Part shown: piece after piece, positions 1 through 42,419 of the stretch
Layout of the letters: each line of letters opens with the position of its first letter
How positions within the stretch are numbered: position 1 is the stretch's first letter
Assembly: GCF_047663525.1 (NCBI RefSeq)
Contig: NC_092613.1
Span: 6,969,501-7,033,500, forward strand
Length of the DNA stretch: 64,000 nucleotides
Direction: 5' to 3'
From: Anas platyrhynchos
Lineage: Eukaryota > Chordata > Aves > Anseriformes > Anatidae
Translations under genes and position numbers: made by a program
The notes under the pieces: generated by a model
What the model was told of the DNA's origin: nothing
Seen by the model: the letters and a program-made list of their open reading frames with translations, nothing else
The model's database searches: none

Positions 1-3000
1 AGCCATGAACCCACTGCAGCATGTGAGTTAGATCTCAGCCCTCCTAATGCCCCTCACCAGCCTGATCTGCCAGGTTTGGGATCCCAGGACCACAAACATT
101 TCTCCTTTTTCCTGCTTTGGCTGCTGTTCTCCCAGGCAAGGACTGGACTTGGGGCCATTTGGGGCAGGAGTGGCATTTCCCATTTGCCCTTAGATCATCG
201 CCGTGGCCACCAGGACCAGGGGTGGTTTGGAAATGCCCAGAAGGGGGGTGTCAGGGCTTAGTGATCTCAGTATTTTTGGCAGCTCCCTCTGTCCCCCTAG
301 GGTGTGTGCCCATCACAAGATTGCTGCTTGTCTTGCTCCAGCATCACGTGTGGCTCTGGAAACCCTGCTCCCTCCCCATCTCACAGTTCTGGGGTGCTTA
401 AAAAATGGAAATACCAGGAAAAAGGCACCTTCTGCTCTAACCTTCCCTGCACGGGTGCTGTGCGAGCATGGAAGAAGCTGCCTGGTGCAGATTGTGGTGC
501 CAGGGGGCAGCACAGGGAGCAGAGGGGCCCTGCCCCTGGGCTCCCAGGGGGCTGCTAAATTCCAGGCAAAGCCTTAAAATGTCTCCGCAAGGTGAGAATG
601 GTGCTGAGAGCTCCTGGCTCCTGTTCCCCTTGGAAACAGCATGAGGAAGGAGAAGCTTTCTGTCCGGGCAGGATGGAAATTAATGGGCACAAGCTGGACC
701 ATGCCGTTAGATATTAAGAAGAAAAAAAATATGATGTTTGTGGTCAAAACCAGAAAGAGGGTAGGTTATCAGAGGTAGTAGAGATGTTCAAAGCAGATGA
801 GTTCCCTGACCAGTGCCACAAGCTGGGTCTGCTTTGAGCAGGGCTTTGGATCCGTGACACCCAGAGGTGTCTTCGTGTCACCCTACCTAAGATATTTCCT
901 GGTTCTGGGCAATCCTTCCAGCTCCTCCTCCCTCTCACCAGGGGCTGCAAGGGGGCAGAGGGGACCAGGATGCTATCCCAGGGGACAGGCATGGGGACAG
1001 CCACGTACCCAGGGGCTGACCTCCCCCAGCCCATGCGACGTGGCACTTGCACACCCCAGGGAACCAGAGGTGGGGTTGCTCACCCAGGTCACGCACAGGG
1101 GCTGCAGCAGTGCCAGGCATCAAAGCCAAGCTAATTCTGCGAGTGCCGAGCAGCAATTCCTGTTTTCCCCTATTAGCAGACACCAGCCTCCTCAGTGCCT
1201 CTTTGCACAGCCTCCTGTGCTGCACGGGAGCCTTCCCCTCGCAGCTCCAGCCTCCTGTGCTCTCAGCTTGCTGCTGTCCTCCCCGAGATCCCCCCCAGCC
1301 CCAGCAGTGACTCCCTTGCGCATGGTGCTGCCCACGGCAGGCAGAGCTGTGATATTTGGCACGCTGCTGCCAGGACGTGCTGACACGCCAGCTGAAGCTC
1401 CGCTCCCTCTCTGAATAGCTCAGCTCTTTGGGGTCGATGCAGATTGTCAGGTCTTTGGCTGCAGCTGAATAGGAAGGTGCTGAACCTCAGCATTTCGTGG
1501 CCAGGCAAAAACCCCGTTCACCCCCCAAGCTCGTCATGTCCTGAGGATGTCGTCAGCAGCCCCCAGGTGACGAGGTCTGTGCTGGTACAGCAAAATGGGC
1601 TGCTAGAGCCAGAGCAAGCCCTGAGCAACACAGACTATGGGGTCCTCTCACCTAACAGAGCCAAGCCTCGGCTGGGCTGGCCGCCTGGGCTCTCTGTGGC
1701 TGCAAGAAGTCACCAGCACACCCAGGTGCCTACTGGAAAGGTCCCACATGGGAAGACGTGACCTGCTTCTCTCCCATCGCCCTGACCACAGCTACGAGCT
1801 CACCACGGAGCCCTCCCGTGGCAAAGTTTGGGTTGGGGTGGCTGATCCCACCTGGAGGATCCCAGGCTCAGGCACAGGGAGGTGCCCGAATGAGCAAGGA
1901 CTGGGTTTTGGGGGAGAGACAGGCACCGCGGAGACACTGCGCTGTCAGGACAGGGCATGAACGCGAGCTCATTAGTGGCGAGGCAGTGTCTAATCAGAGG
2001 TTATTACCCTTTATTTTGCTCCCGAGGGAGCCCTGCTCTTTACAGAAAGGAGTACCCACAGTTTGCTTAGAAGGCAGGGCACGGAGCAAAGGAGCTGCAA
2101 AGCCGTGGGTGCAGCTGCCCTCCTGCTCCGGGTTCCTCCTTGACATTACAGGGCTTGCTTTTCAGCACTTGCAGCTCTCCAAAAAAAATCTAAGCATTCC
2201 TTTACATATCTGAGTGTGGATTTACAACCGGAATTTACATGAAGAGCTTAGATCTCTCTTGAAGACCCACAGTTCCGACAAAACTTATGCTGATTTGCTT
2301 TGAAAAACCAGCCCTGGCTGCACACCTTGTAACCGAGAAACTAGCCTTACGTGACTTGCCGAAGGTAACTCCAGAAGGCAGTGACAAGCAGGGAGAAAAC
2401 CCAGTTCTGTTCCCCCAACAATTCCCAGAACATCCTGCCTTCCTCCCTCGGCTACATCTCCCCAGCTCTTAATTCACAGGCGCTGCTTAAATCACACGGC
2501 AAACGTGCTGTGGCTCCCCAAAACCCCCAGCCCTGAAGGGAGGAGGAGGACCCCAGCCCCTCTGCCACCTCCCTGGCTGGATCCCACGGATTTTGTCCTC
2601 TCAGCCCCGCTTTTCCCTGCAAGGTGCCGTGCTGGGGAGGCTGCACGGCTGGTGCACCTCCGGCAAACTGCTGTCATTGGCGCCACCCTGTGCGTGAAGC
2701 TGGCGGAGGAGCTGCTGCTGGTTCCTCGCTGCTGGGCTGCCCCCAAGCCCAGCTCCCAGACCTCTGCCAAAAGCCAAGAGCATCTTTAAGCACCTGCCCG
2801 CTGCCACCCTGCACAAGGGGTCCATACCCTTCTGAGTCCCTGCCCTGATATTGTGCTCAGGGTAAGTGAGAGCAGATTAGCTCCAGCTGGCCCTCAGATC
2901 ATGCTCCAGGGGCTCCCAGGCAGCTGGGGCTCATCTCTCTGCAGAGATGGGGGCACCACAGCTGCTGGGAGTCAGATCTGCAAACTGGGAGCAGGTTTCT

Positions 3001-4512
3001 GCCGTGGCTGTGGTTTGTCCTGGCAGGAGCATGGGGGGCTGCAAAGCTCTGCAGCCTGCCCTGCTTGCAGCCCGCGTGTTGTCGGCCACCTCCACCAGGA
3101 CATGCTCAAGAGCTGCAGTGACTTTTCACCCGGAGGCAGCTGGCTCCAAATTTAGCCCCAGGGGGTGTGCAGTGCAATACCTCTACGCAGCGCACACCTC
3201 GTGTGACAAGTGCTCCGTGGTTTGCGCTCCCACGGAAATGCAGCTTGCATTACACAGCTCTCTCATCGTCCATGCTCTCCAGCGAAAATCATCCTGTCCT
3301 GTCTTACTTCTTTCTCAGCTGGCCCAACAGTACATGAAGCCATGTCCTCAGGCAAGCAGGACAGGCAGAGCTCTTATCCAGCCATGGCAGCTTTGACCTG
3401 GCTTTGCAAAGCCCTTCTCGGACTGCTTAGGGTGCTTGGCTTTACCAGCAAAGTAACTGCATCCCAGGACAAGCCAGGACCATCAGAACCACACGGTCTG
3501 CACGCCACACCTGGACACTTGCCCCTTCTCAGCACAACGAGCACAAAACCAGCTCTGCCTGGGGGCTACAGGTTGTCCTGCACGATCTGGTACATGCAGC
3601 GGCTGCTTCGCTGCATCCCTGGCTGGGAAAGGCAAGGGAGGACCTCAGCAGCCCGCTGCTGTGCAGCTGAGGACAGTGCCACAGCCCTTTCTGCTCAGCA
3701 AAAGGCCAAGCATCCTCCCCAGGGCATGCCAGGGCCAACCTGTCTCCATGAGACAGATGGATTTCTTCTCCTGGTCAAAGCCTGGGATCGTCCTGGGGAG
3801 TCCCTTGCTCACCCTGGGGATATGCTCAGCCACCGCTGAGTCTGATGGCACCACTGAGACCATCGCCGGGGCTAGAAAGGGACCCACCAGTCCCTGTGGT
3901 AGTGTAACCCTTTGGGGTATTAATACCAGAGAGGATGGGAAGCATTCAGACAATTAGGAACTTTTAATTCAAACCAGAGAGGGGGGGAAGAAAAATAAAA
4001 CCACCAAAAATCCTACATCTCATATAGGACTTCAGTACTCATTTTAAAGAGGCAACTTGGACACTGCTGGTGGCCAGCCCAACCCAAACCCCAAAAGCCA
4101 TGAGTTATCACGGCTATTGAAATGTTTGACAGAAGGATCCCAGAGCAGTTTGCAGTAATTGCTCAGTATAAATACTCCATTATGCTCTCAGACAATCAGA
4201 ATCTACCCAGCAAATCAGCTCCTCTGATCCACTGTAATCAAGAAGCAAAGCATGCATAACATCGCAATATAAACAGCGTTTGCAGAGGGGCGCGGGGAGG
4301 AGGGGGAGCTGCCTGAGCTTGGCAGGTCCTGGAGTAATAGCTGCCTTCTTTTTCTTTTTTTTTTTTTCTGTTTTATTTTGTTTCTAATTTCCAGGGGAAA
4401 TTTAATTTGGGGAAAAAGTGGCGCAAAGCTCCGAGCCAGAGGAAAACCGCAGCTGACGAAGGGGTGCGGAGAAAGACCCGAGGCGAAAGGAAAGGCGAAG
4501 GGCTGTACTTAC
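1..4512 (-). other. LGR6: LGR6 intron 1 (5' part), non-coding
   Basis: This stretch lies downstream of the LGR6 exon 1 splice donor on the minus strand, so it is the beginning of intron 1. I looked for the 72-nt leucine-rich-repeat exons that should follow and saw none; first introns of LGR genes are long, so exon 2 is probably beyond the left edge. The open frames here are short, unconserved-looking and GC-driven. The only obvious structure is a T-rich run near 4347-4367 just inside the intron. Confidence 0.7.
4347..4367. repeat. T-rich run
   Basis: An almost pure run of T interrupted by single C residues, inside LGR6 intron 1 about 150 bases from the exon 1 donor. Confidence 0.8.
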
Positions 4513-4706
4513 AGGTACGCCGTGAGGGGGCTGAGGCTGGCGGGCACCTCCGACAGCCCCAGCTCGGAGCAATCCACCGAGAGCATGACCCCATCCTCCT
4601 CGCAGTGGCACTGGGCTGGGCACGAGGGCGCCGCACCTGGCTCCGCAGCCACCGCTTGGAAGCGGGCAGAGGAGGCCAGGAGGACACCCCAGAAGAGCTG
4701 CTCCAT
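4513..4706 (-). CDS. LGR6: LGR6 first coding exon (partial gene), R-spondin receptor N-terminus
   Basis: LGR6 is a seven-helix receptor with a large leucine-rich ectodomain that binds R-spondins and strengthens Wnt signalling at the plasma membrane. Only exon 1 is here. The frame starts at the ATG at 4706-4704, giving a hydrophobic signal peptide (MEQLFWGVLLASSARFQAVA), then a cysteine-rich LRR N-cap with the pattern CPAQCHCEEDG and, downstream, DCSELGLSEVP and LTAYL. This matches the start of mammalian LGR6 as I remember it, including the exon break inside the codon after AY. The donor is CCT|GTAAGTA with GT at 4512-4511, a good consensus, phase 2. An upstream in-frame ATG at 4778 is less likely because it would bury the signal peptide. 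The gene runs in the same direction as PTPRV, whose 3' end lies about 5.9 kb upstream. LGR4 and LGR5 are less likely given the N-cap wording and the PTPRV neighbour. Confidence 0.9.
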
Positions 4707-5020
4707 CCTCAGCGGGCTGCAGCGGTGGGGAGCGTGCGAGGAGCCGTGGGCTCGCCCCGTCCCCGGGCTGGGCTGCACCCAGGGGAGCTCCCTGGTCCCT
4801 CAGTGGCAGCGGGCACCGTGCCTCCCGCGGTTCGGAGAGGAGTAAGGATGCAGCCAGGGAAGGGAAGGCATTGTTGAATGATCTTGGTTATTGGGTTTCA
4901 AGGGCTGGGCAGGGGCGTGAGACACTCCAATGGGAGGAGTTAAACTTTCTACTCTTTCCCTCTCTCTCTCTCTCTCTCTTAGAGCTGGCAGGAATTTCAT
5001 TCAAAGGGAAGAAAGGGGAA
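4707..5020 (-). promoter_or_regulatory. LGR6: LGR6 5' flank, probable 5'UTR and proximal promoter
   Basis: GC-rich DNA directly upstream of the LGR6 start codon. A CCAAT motif lies at 4927-4931 (plus-strand sense), about 220 bases before the ATG, followed upstream by a CT/GA tract. I see no clear TATA box. The assignment rests on position, so the transcription start cannot be placed exactly. Confidence 0.4.
4957..4980. repeat. (CT)n microsatellite
   Basis: About eleven CT units on the plus strand, GA on the LGR6 strand, in the putative LGR6 promoter. GA tracts near promoters can affect nucleosome placement, but nothing here proves that. Confidence 0.9.
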
Positions 5021-5040
5021 AAAAAAAAAAAAAAAAGAAA
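5018..5040. repeat. Poly(A) run
   Basis: A run of A residues with one G near its end, 40 bases from the CT repeat. No retroelement body is recognisable beside it. Confidence 0.85.
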
Positions 5041-8000
5041 CCTCAACAAATAAAGACCTGTTCATAGCTCCGGGACCTGTGCTTGTTTTGTAACAATGTT
5101 TTTGTGAGATAGCAGGGCAGGGGAAGGCAAAGCTGGCTCTGGCAGGGCAGAGGAGCATAAAGAGGAGTACCCAACCAGCACTTCAAGGGCTCCAGACTTT
5201 GGGACGCTGAAATATAACCCCAGATAAAGGACTCTGTGTCTGCGCTGGCTGCTAAACCCAGCTGCAACAGGAAAGTCAGGGCGCAGCTGGGAGAAGGGCA
5301 CAGGAGCTGCCAGGGAGCTGCTTGCTGGGGAACTGCTGTCCCCAGGGCTGGGGGCTGTCTGTCCATCCGTCCGTCCGTCCGACCTCGCTCCCCTCTCCCT
5401 GTCTCCATCCTTGGGCAGGGGCCGGGTGGGAGATGCGAGGGATGGAGCAGCAGTGTCAGGATGCTGAGCTGGACGGGGGCCTCCCCAGGGCGCTCTCCAG
5501 GTAAATGGGATGTGGTGCTGATGCTGACAGGCACCTGGGTCCAACATCACCCAGATCCAGCTGGGGCATGAGCTGTGTTAGTGGCAGCAACGTGTTCACC
5601 CCAAGAGCTCTTTCTAACCTTAGGTAAAGCGGTCAGGGGTGAGAACAGCAATAGTTTGTGGAGTGGGGGCTTGCAGCCAAGGTCCCAGGGTGTCCAGCAG
5701 CTCCCCACGGGGCCATGTGTGGTTTTCACAGCCCCACTTCCTGCGAATGCACTTTTTATTCAGACAAAATGATTTTCTCAGGATAAATGAGGTGAGAATT
5801 ATATGGGGTCAGGTCTGCAAAATGGGAGGCTTAAGAAGAAGCTCCAGCCAGCCCAGGCTTGGGGGTGTGCTCCCTCCTGTGTGAGACTTGTGACCAAAGT
5901 GGATATTTCTTCTGAAAAGGTCTGCTCCAAATCGAGCTCAGGGTTTGGGGCTGATGCACAGACCCTGGCTGAGGGCTCCCAGCCTGGGCGATGCAGGACC
6001 TGAAGCTATTTCATTTGTGAAATCCATTCAGATCCTGCAGTCTCCGGGCTGAAACCCTATCGCCGCTGAAGTCAGTGGAAACTTTGCCGCTGAGTGCGGA
6101 GGAGCGAGGATTTTCGTACAGGAGCAGGAACTGATTTAATTAGAATTAAGCCACTTCCATGGCAGGCAATTCTGGAGATGTCATTAATTAGACATCGGCG
6201 ATGTATTTTGACAGCTCCAAATGTAAAACACTGCCAGCCGGATGGAGGGGTCCTGGTGGGTGGATGGGAAGCCCTAAGAGAGAGGTTCCTCCCTGGGTCC
6301 GCTGACAACCCTTCCTCCAGCCCTGCTGCGGGGCTTTAGCACGGCCTGAAATGGACGGATTTGCTCTGACAGCAGCCAGGAATGTGGTGTAAATCTGGAG
6401 AAAGTGTCGGGCCTGTCACTCTGCTCCTGGCTGTGATTGCAGCTTTTATCTATGATTTCCCCGTCTCTCTTTCTGGGCAGCCGAAGCTCGCACTGCGAGC
6501 CCCTGACAATTTCTCGCTCAGTGAGTTCTCCCTGGGGATGCAGGACTCTGGCTGAGCTCACTATTAATAGAGCTCTTCAAAATCACATTAAAGAGATTCC
6601 TATTGAAAAGTGCCATTCTGCTGAAACAGAGCCATTTCCTCAGGAAGGCATTGACTGCAATGACATTTTTCACATTGTTTTTGGAGCAACGCAGCCCGAA
6701 TTTGGAGGGCTTTGCCCTGCATGTCACACTTTGCTCCAACTTTTCTGTTTGCTTTTTATTCCAGCTCAGCTGTGGTGCTTCATTTCCTTGTCTCATTTCC
6801 CTGAGAGCCGCTAATGGACATTAATATTTGAAGTGTTCATTTATTCCAGCGTGTCGCCTGGCTCCTGGCAAAATGCAGAGTCTGGACGTGGAGTTGTTTG
6901 GACCGGACAGCTTCCATGTTTCCATGGCAAAACTTGGAATTCCCAATAAGTCCCTCCGGGGTGGAAGTGTCACTTTTCAGCCAGTTCTCACTGAAAACAC
7001 ATTTTGCTGTGAGTAATGCGGGCTGTGCCGTGCCCTGGTTGAAGGCACCGGGAGCTCCAGAGCCAGCTTCTCCCTGCTCTGCGAGCGGAGGTTTTCCTGC
7101 AAGGCTCACACGTGTTTGTGTGTTGTCCTCTAGTGGCAGCCTGCGGTTTGGGGAGTGGAGACGTGCTCAGGGCAGCACTACCTCCTCTCTGAGCTGCTTC
7201 TGAGCATCTCTTCACCCAGCCCAGCTCCCCAAAACACTCGCTGCACCCCTGCTCACAGACTCCAGGACCAAACCCCAGCATTTGTGGCCAAACCTAACAC
7301 AGAGGTGTGGTACCTCTGGGTGGCAGGTGACATCCTGGCTGGGATTTCTCCTGCTGCCTCCACCGTTCATGGCTGACGAGTCTTCCTGCAGCTTACTTAA
7401 GAGCAGGAAAAAAAAAAAAGGAAAAATTTAGAGCATAGCCTCAGAGTGTAATGAGGTCCAGCCAGCGTGAGCTACTGCAAGCACAATTACTGCCTGTGCT
7501 CGGCAGGTCTGCAAGGGCCCCGTTATTCATTCCTGCACCAACATGAGGAGGTCTGGCTCTGGTCTAAGCCTTGGACCCGAGGACAGCTGGGTGTCCGGGC
7601 AGCACTGCTGGCTGAATCCTCGCTGTGGACCACCAGACAAGCTCTGGGCTGTGCACTGAGGCTGCCAAGGCTTGTTAGAGTTGTTGAAGTTTCCAGGCTA
7701 ACGAAGTTCTTCCCCTGTTATTTTAGGAGGTTTGGAATTCACCCTAGCAGAATCCCAATTTAGCTGTCAATCTCTGGGGAAAACCATCCCTGCTGCAGAG
7801 CACGAGGGTGCTGGCTGCTCTCCATTTCTGCTCGCCTGGCTGTGAGGGAGGGCAGCAGCTGATGGGAGAGGATGCTGGAGATCCTGGGAAGGGATGAGCT
7901 GCAGCCCTGGTGCTCGGTGATGCTGGTGTGGCTCAGGTGGAAAGGGAAAGAGCAACGGGTATCCCCACGGCACTGGTAGATGGGGCAGCTACAACCTGAA

Positions 8001-10559
8001 GCCAGGTCCTTCACTTCATGGAGGTGCTCAGCTTGGGCTCCCTGGGGTGGGAGCTGTTGGTGTGCTGGGGGAAGATGCCACGGGACTCTCTGTGCCCTGA
8101 GGGGAGAGCAGGGGACAGGGGAGAGCCTAAGGCAGAGCAGCAGCACCAGTGAATGAAGAAATGGGACCAAGGAGCTGCGGGACCCCAGCTCCCATGGCTG
8201 CAGGTCCCCAGGAGATGCATGGGGCGGGTGGTCCTGCTCTCCCTTCTCGGTCCAGGGAGCAGGGAAGGGTCCCAAACAGCCCTGGACCTGCTCATTTGCA
8301 GGGTCTCAGCCTCTGCACAGGGGCTGGTGGAGCAGGGTGGTGGCTGGATGCTGCCAGGCTGGGGCAGGCTCGGTACGAAGAACAACACGGCTCGGTCCAG
8401 AACGCACTGGGCGGCCGGAGCTGGAGGCTTGTTTTGTTTTACTGTCTTGTTGTCTCTCTCTCCCCCTCTGGGTTTCGTGGCTCTGAGCTGCAGGGCTGGA
8501 AAATTATTCATCCAAACCGCAGCTCCCACGACACCCTCTGCAAGCATCTGTGGCTCCAGCCTCCGCTGCAGCAGTGGGTGGGAGGTCGTAAATTCATCAC
8601 CGCCACCGGGTCGGCCTCCTGCTGGACGGGACATGAGGCACGGGGCAGAGGGCTGTGCCATATTTGCAACCAGACCGAACCCACGGGGTGAAACGTGTGG
8701 GATGGTTCCCTGCGACCTGCCCGTCCCGTTGGTGACGAGGTCCCTTTGCAGCCCCGTGCGCTGGCTGCAGCCGTCTGCAGGTTCATCTTGGCTCAGTGCG
8801 AGCTCCGCGCCGTGCTAGCCAGATGTGAGGGCTGTGGGATCACTTGCTCATGGGTTTCTGGAAGCTCTGCAGGCAGCAGCCTCTCCCCCAACGTGGCTTT
8901 CACTCGCTTCTTTGCATCCTGGAGCTGGCACACCTGTAACAAGGTGCGACAGCCCTGGGGCGGTGCATCAGCCCTGCCTCACCGTGTCCCCATGCCCTGG
9001 GGGCTGGGACTGCCACCTCTGTGCACAGGCACACAGGAGACCCACGAGCATTCCCCAAGGGGCTGTAGGAAGGTCCTGGTGGCACAGCCCAGCTGGCAGG
9101 GCAGACGGATGGAGCTGTGCTGCACTGAGCCCCGCCGGGTGGGAGGTGGCGTGGGGCAGGTGCCAGCAGAGCTCACCCTGCCCTGCTCCTGAGGGTGGCA
9201 CGGGGTGGCTGAGCTGTCCTGCGGGGATGTGGTGCTCCTCACCGCAGTGCCCAAAGCAGGCCCTGGGAACGCAGCCCCAAAATGAGGCCTCTGGCCTCTC
9301 CGCTGCCACAAGCGGTACAGCCAGAGCCAGTCCCTCTCCACGGGGAATATGGCTTTGAGCAAAGCCCCGGGCAGAATGACTCTGCAAGCCACAGGGTAGC
9401 TCTGATTGCAGAAAAATAGGAAAGGGAGGACGGGGAGCTCCTGCCCCTCCTTAACCTTGGAGGTGATGCAGAGCCAAGGGGCGATGACCACCAGCCTGGG
9501 GTGGGCACACGAGCTGCACACGCTGGCTGCCAGGCTGTAGAGAGCTATTCCCCCAAGGGATCCTGCTTCTGTGCCCCTCACAAGGGTCTTTCTTATAACC
9601 TGTTCCACATCTGCACTCTGACTGGGGTTTGGCCCCACTTTCCAGCTCAGGGGACTTCACAGATATTCTTGAGGTCTTCTGGACTGGCATTAGGTGTTTA
9701 ACACACAATAAAGCACTCTGGGGCACACAGATGGGGATGCTCCTTGTCATTAAATGGAGCTTGCAGACTTCAAACAGTATAGCAGGCTAAAGCTCAAAGC
9801 TGCACACACCCTTGAGACTCATCCTCAGCATCCGGAGCTCCAAGGCCACACTGAGCCAAGGAGAACCACCGGTTGTGCCCAACATCACCAGCAGGGAGAT
9901 GCTGGGGGTCGATCCAGGCTTGTTTCATCGCGACTCGTCATCAACCTAAGACTCGGCAGAAGCCAGGGACTTTACTCTCTGGACCAGGCTGCAGCTTGTC
10001 TGCCTTATGTCAGGCCTCCAGCACACACTGGTGTTCTCCCAAAGAACACAGCAGGTGGCTGCTGCTATGAACCGTGCACACCCTCATGAATAGTAAATAG
10101 CTGGACATCACCAACCCTGCTGACAGGCTTGGGGATCAAACACCGCGGTGAGACGTGAACCCTGCAGTATGAGCAGGATATCTTGCCAAGATAACATCAT
10201 AAATCGTCTTGTGCACATATGCATATCCTCAGAGCTTCGTGGTCCTTTTTTATGTTGACAGTGTTCACACATGTTCTCAGTGTTCTCCTCCTGGAGAGCT
10301 CTCAGGATGCTGTCACCCAGACAGAAGCAGTGGTAAAGTGCTAAAACCTGCTCAGTACCAGGAGCAGATGAGAGCAAGCAGAAGCTGCTGTGGGCCATGG
10401 GCAGCAGTGCCTGGGCTGGCCAAGGGCACCTGGTCCATTGCCTGTGGCCTGCCTGGCCAGGGACACTGGTTCCCTTTTGGGAATGGGTTTCGTGCTGCAG
10501 GAAGGGAAAGTCTGGGCCTCACCAGGACCCCAGGAAAGCAAACCCACCCTTACAAGCAC
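5041..10559. other. LGR6-PTPRV intergenic spacer
   Basis: About 5.5 kb between the LGR6 5' flank and the PTPRV 3' end. I found no convincing exon, RNA gene or large transposon. The segment at about 6000-7020 is visibly richer in A and T and contains several homeodomain-like TAATTA/ATTAAT strings (around 6137-6190, 6563 and 6820), so it may hold regulatory elements. The rest looks like ordinary GC-rich avian spacer with chance open frames. Confidence 0.6.
5357..5381. repeat. Short (CCGT)n tetranucleotide repeat
   Basis: Four to five imperfect CCGT/CCAT units in tandem in the LGR6-PTPRV spacer. Confidence 0.75.
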
Positions 10560-11007
10560 TCTCCTTCCTAGGGCTGTTTATTGTTTGTACCTAATGCTGA
10601 TCCGTCAGCCGCCACGAGCCTGCTCCCACCGCCCACAACAGTGCTGGAGACCTCAGCACGCCCCGTGCACACGGGCAGCCCCTCCTGTGCTGAGTGCAGT
10701 TGGGTTAAAAATCCTTCCAGACACCAGGAATCCCAGCAAAGCGGCCAAACCAAGGAGCATCCCACCCAGCCCCTGGCCGTGTCTGCACTGAGGGGCTGCA
10801 GCAGGGCAGGACAACACTGCCCCAGTCTGCTCAGGAGACCCCGAGTCTCTGTGGACACCATGCAGGACACGGTGGTGGTCGTGGTGGCACCGGGGTGGCT
10901 CCCCTCTCGCTGCAGAACCCCCGCTGGGCTCTCACCCCAGCTCCTGGCTCCGGCCAGGACCCTGCAGGGGTGGAGGGCAGGACGGTGCCGGGCTGTGCCA
11001 AGTGGTC
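10560..11007 (-). other. PTPRV: PTPRV 3'UTR
   Basis: Sequence downstream of the PTPRV stop codon (TGA on the minus strand at 11010-11008) up to the first polyadenylation hexamer, an AATAAA on the minus strand at 10582-10577. That gives a 3'UTR of roughly 430-450 nt. The exact cleavage site cannot be seen. Confidence 0.6.
10577..10582 (-). terminator. PTPRV: PTPRV polyadenylation signal
   Basis: Exact AATAAA on the minus strand, the first such hexamer after the PTPRV stop codon. Confidence 0.6.
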
Positions 11008-41918
<30,911 letters not shown>

Positions 41919-42395
41919 CGGGACTGGGGTGGCTGCAAATTAGAGGGATGTCAAGCTGGGTTTGGGGGGGGGCTTCTCAGCAGCAGCTGTCCCCAGCCAG
42001 CCCCTTCTCCCGTGGCAGTGAGGGGCTGCATCCCCGCATGCCCCCCCAGCTCGGGGGCCAGGATGGCATCAGTGGGGCCGGGCGATGCGTGTCGGCACGT
42101 CGCACATCAGCGCTGCCAGCCGTCCCTGGGCACGAGCAGAGCCTCCGGGCTGGGAGAAGTGCAGGGTGTGCGTGTGTGTGCCTCTCGCTGCGTGCATTTG
42201 CTATTGTTCCCGTGGAGCTGTGTCCCTCTGCGGTGGCTCCGCTGTCGTCCTCATGTGAGCACGTGTGTGCTGCGGCCAGGGAGCGGCCGGCCGGGGGGCT
42301 CGGAGAGGGGGCTCTGGCCGTGCCTGGGTGTCTGCACGCCTGGAGCCCTGCCTGGCCATCAGAAGGAGTTGTGCAGAGTTGTGGGAGTTGGTGCA

Positions 42396-42419
42396 GAGAG
42401 GGGAGGAGAGGGGAGGAGA
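42396..42419. repeat. GA-rich imperfect repeat
   Basis: Repeats of gaggggag/gaggagag units, purine-only on the plus strand. Confidence 0.7.
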
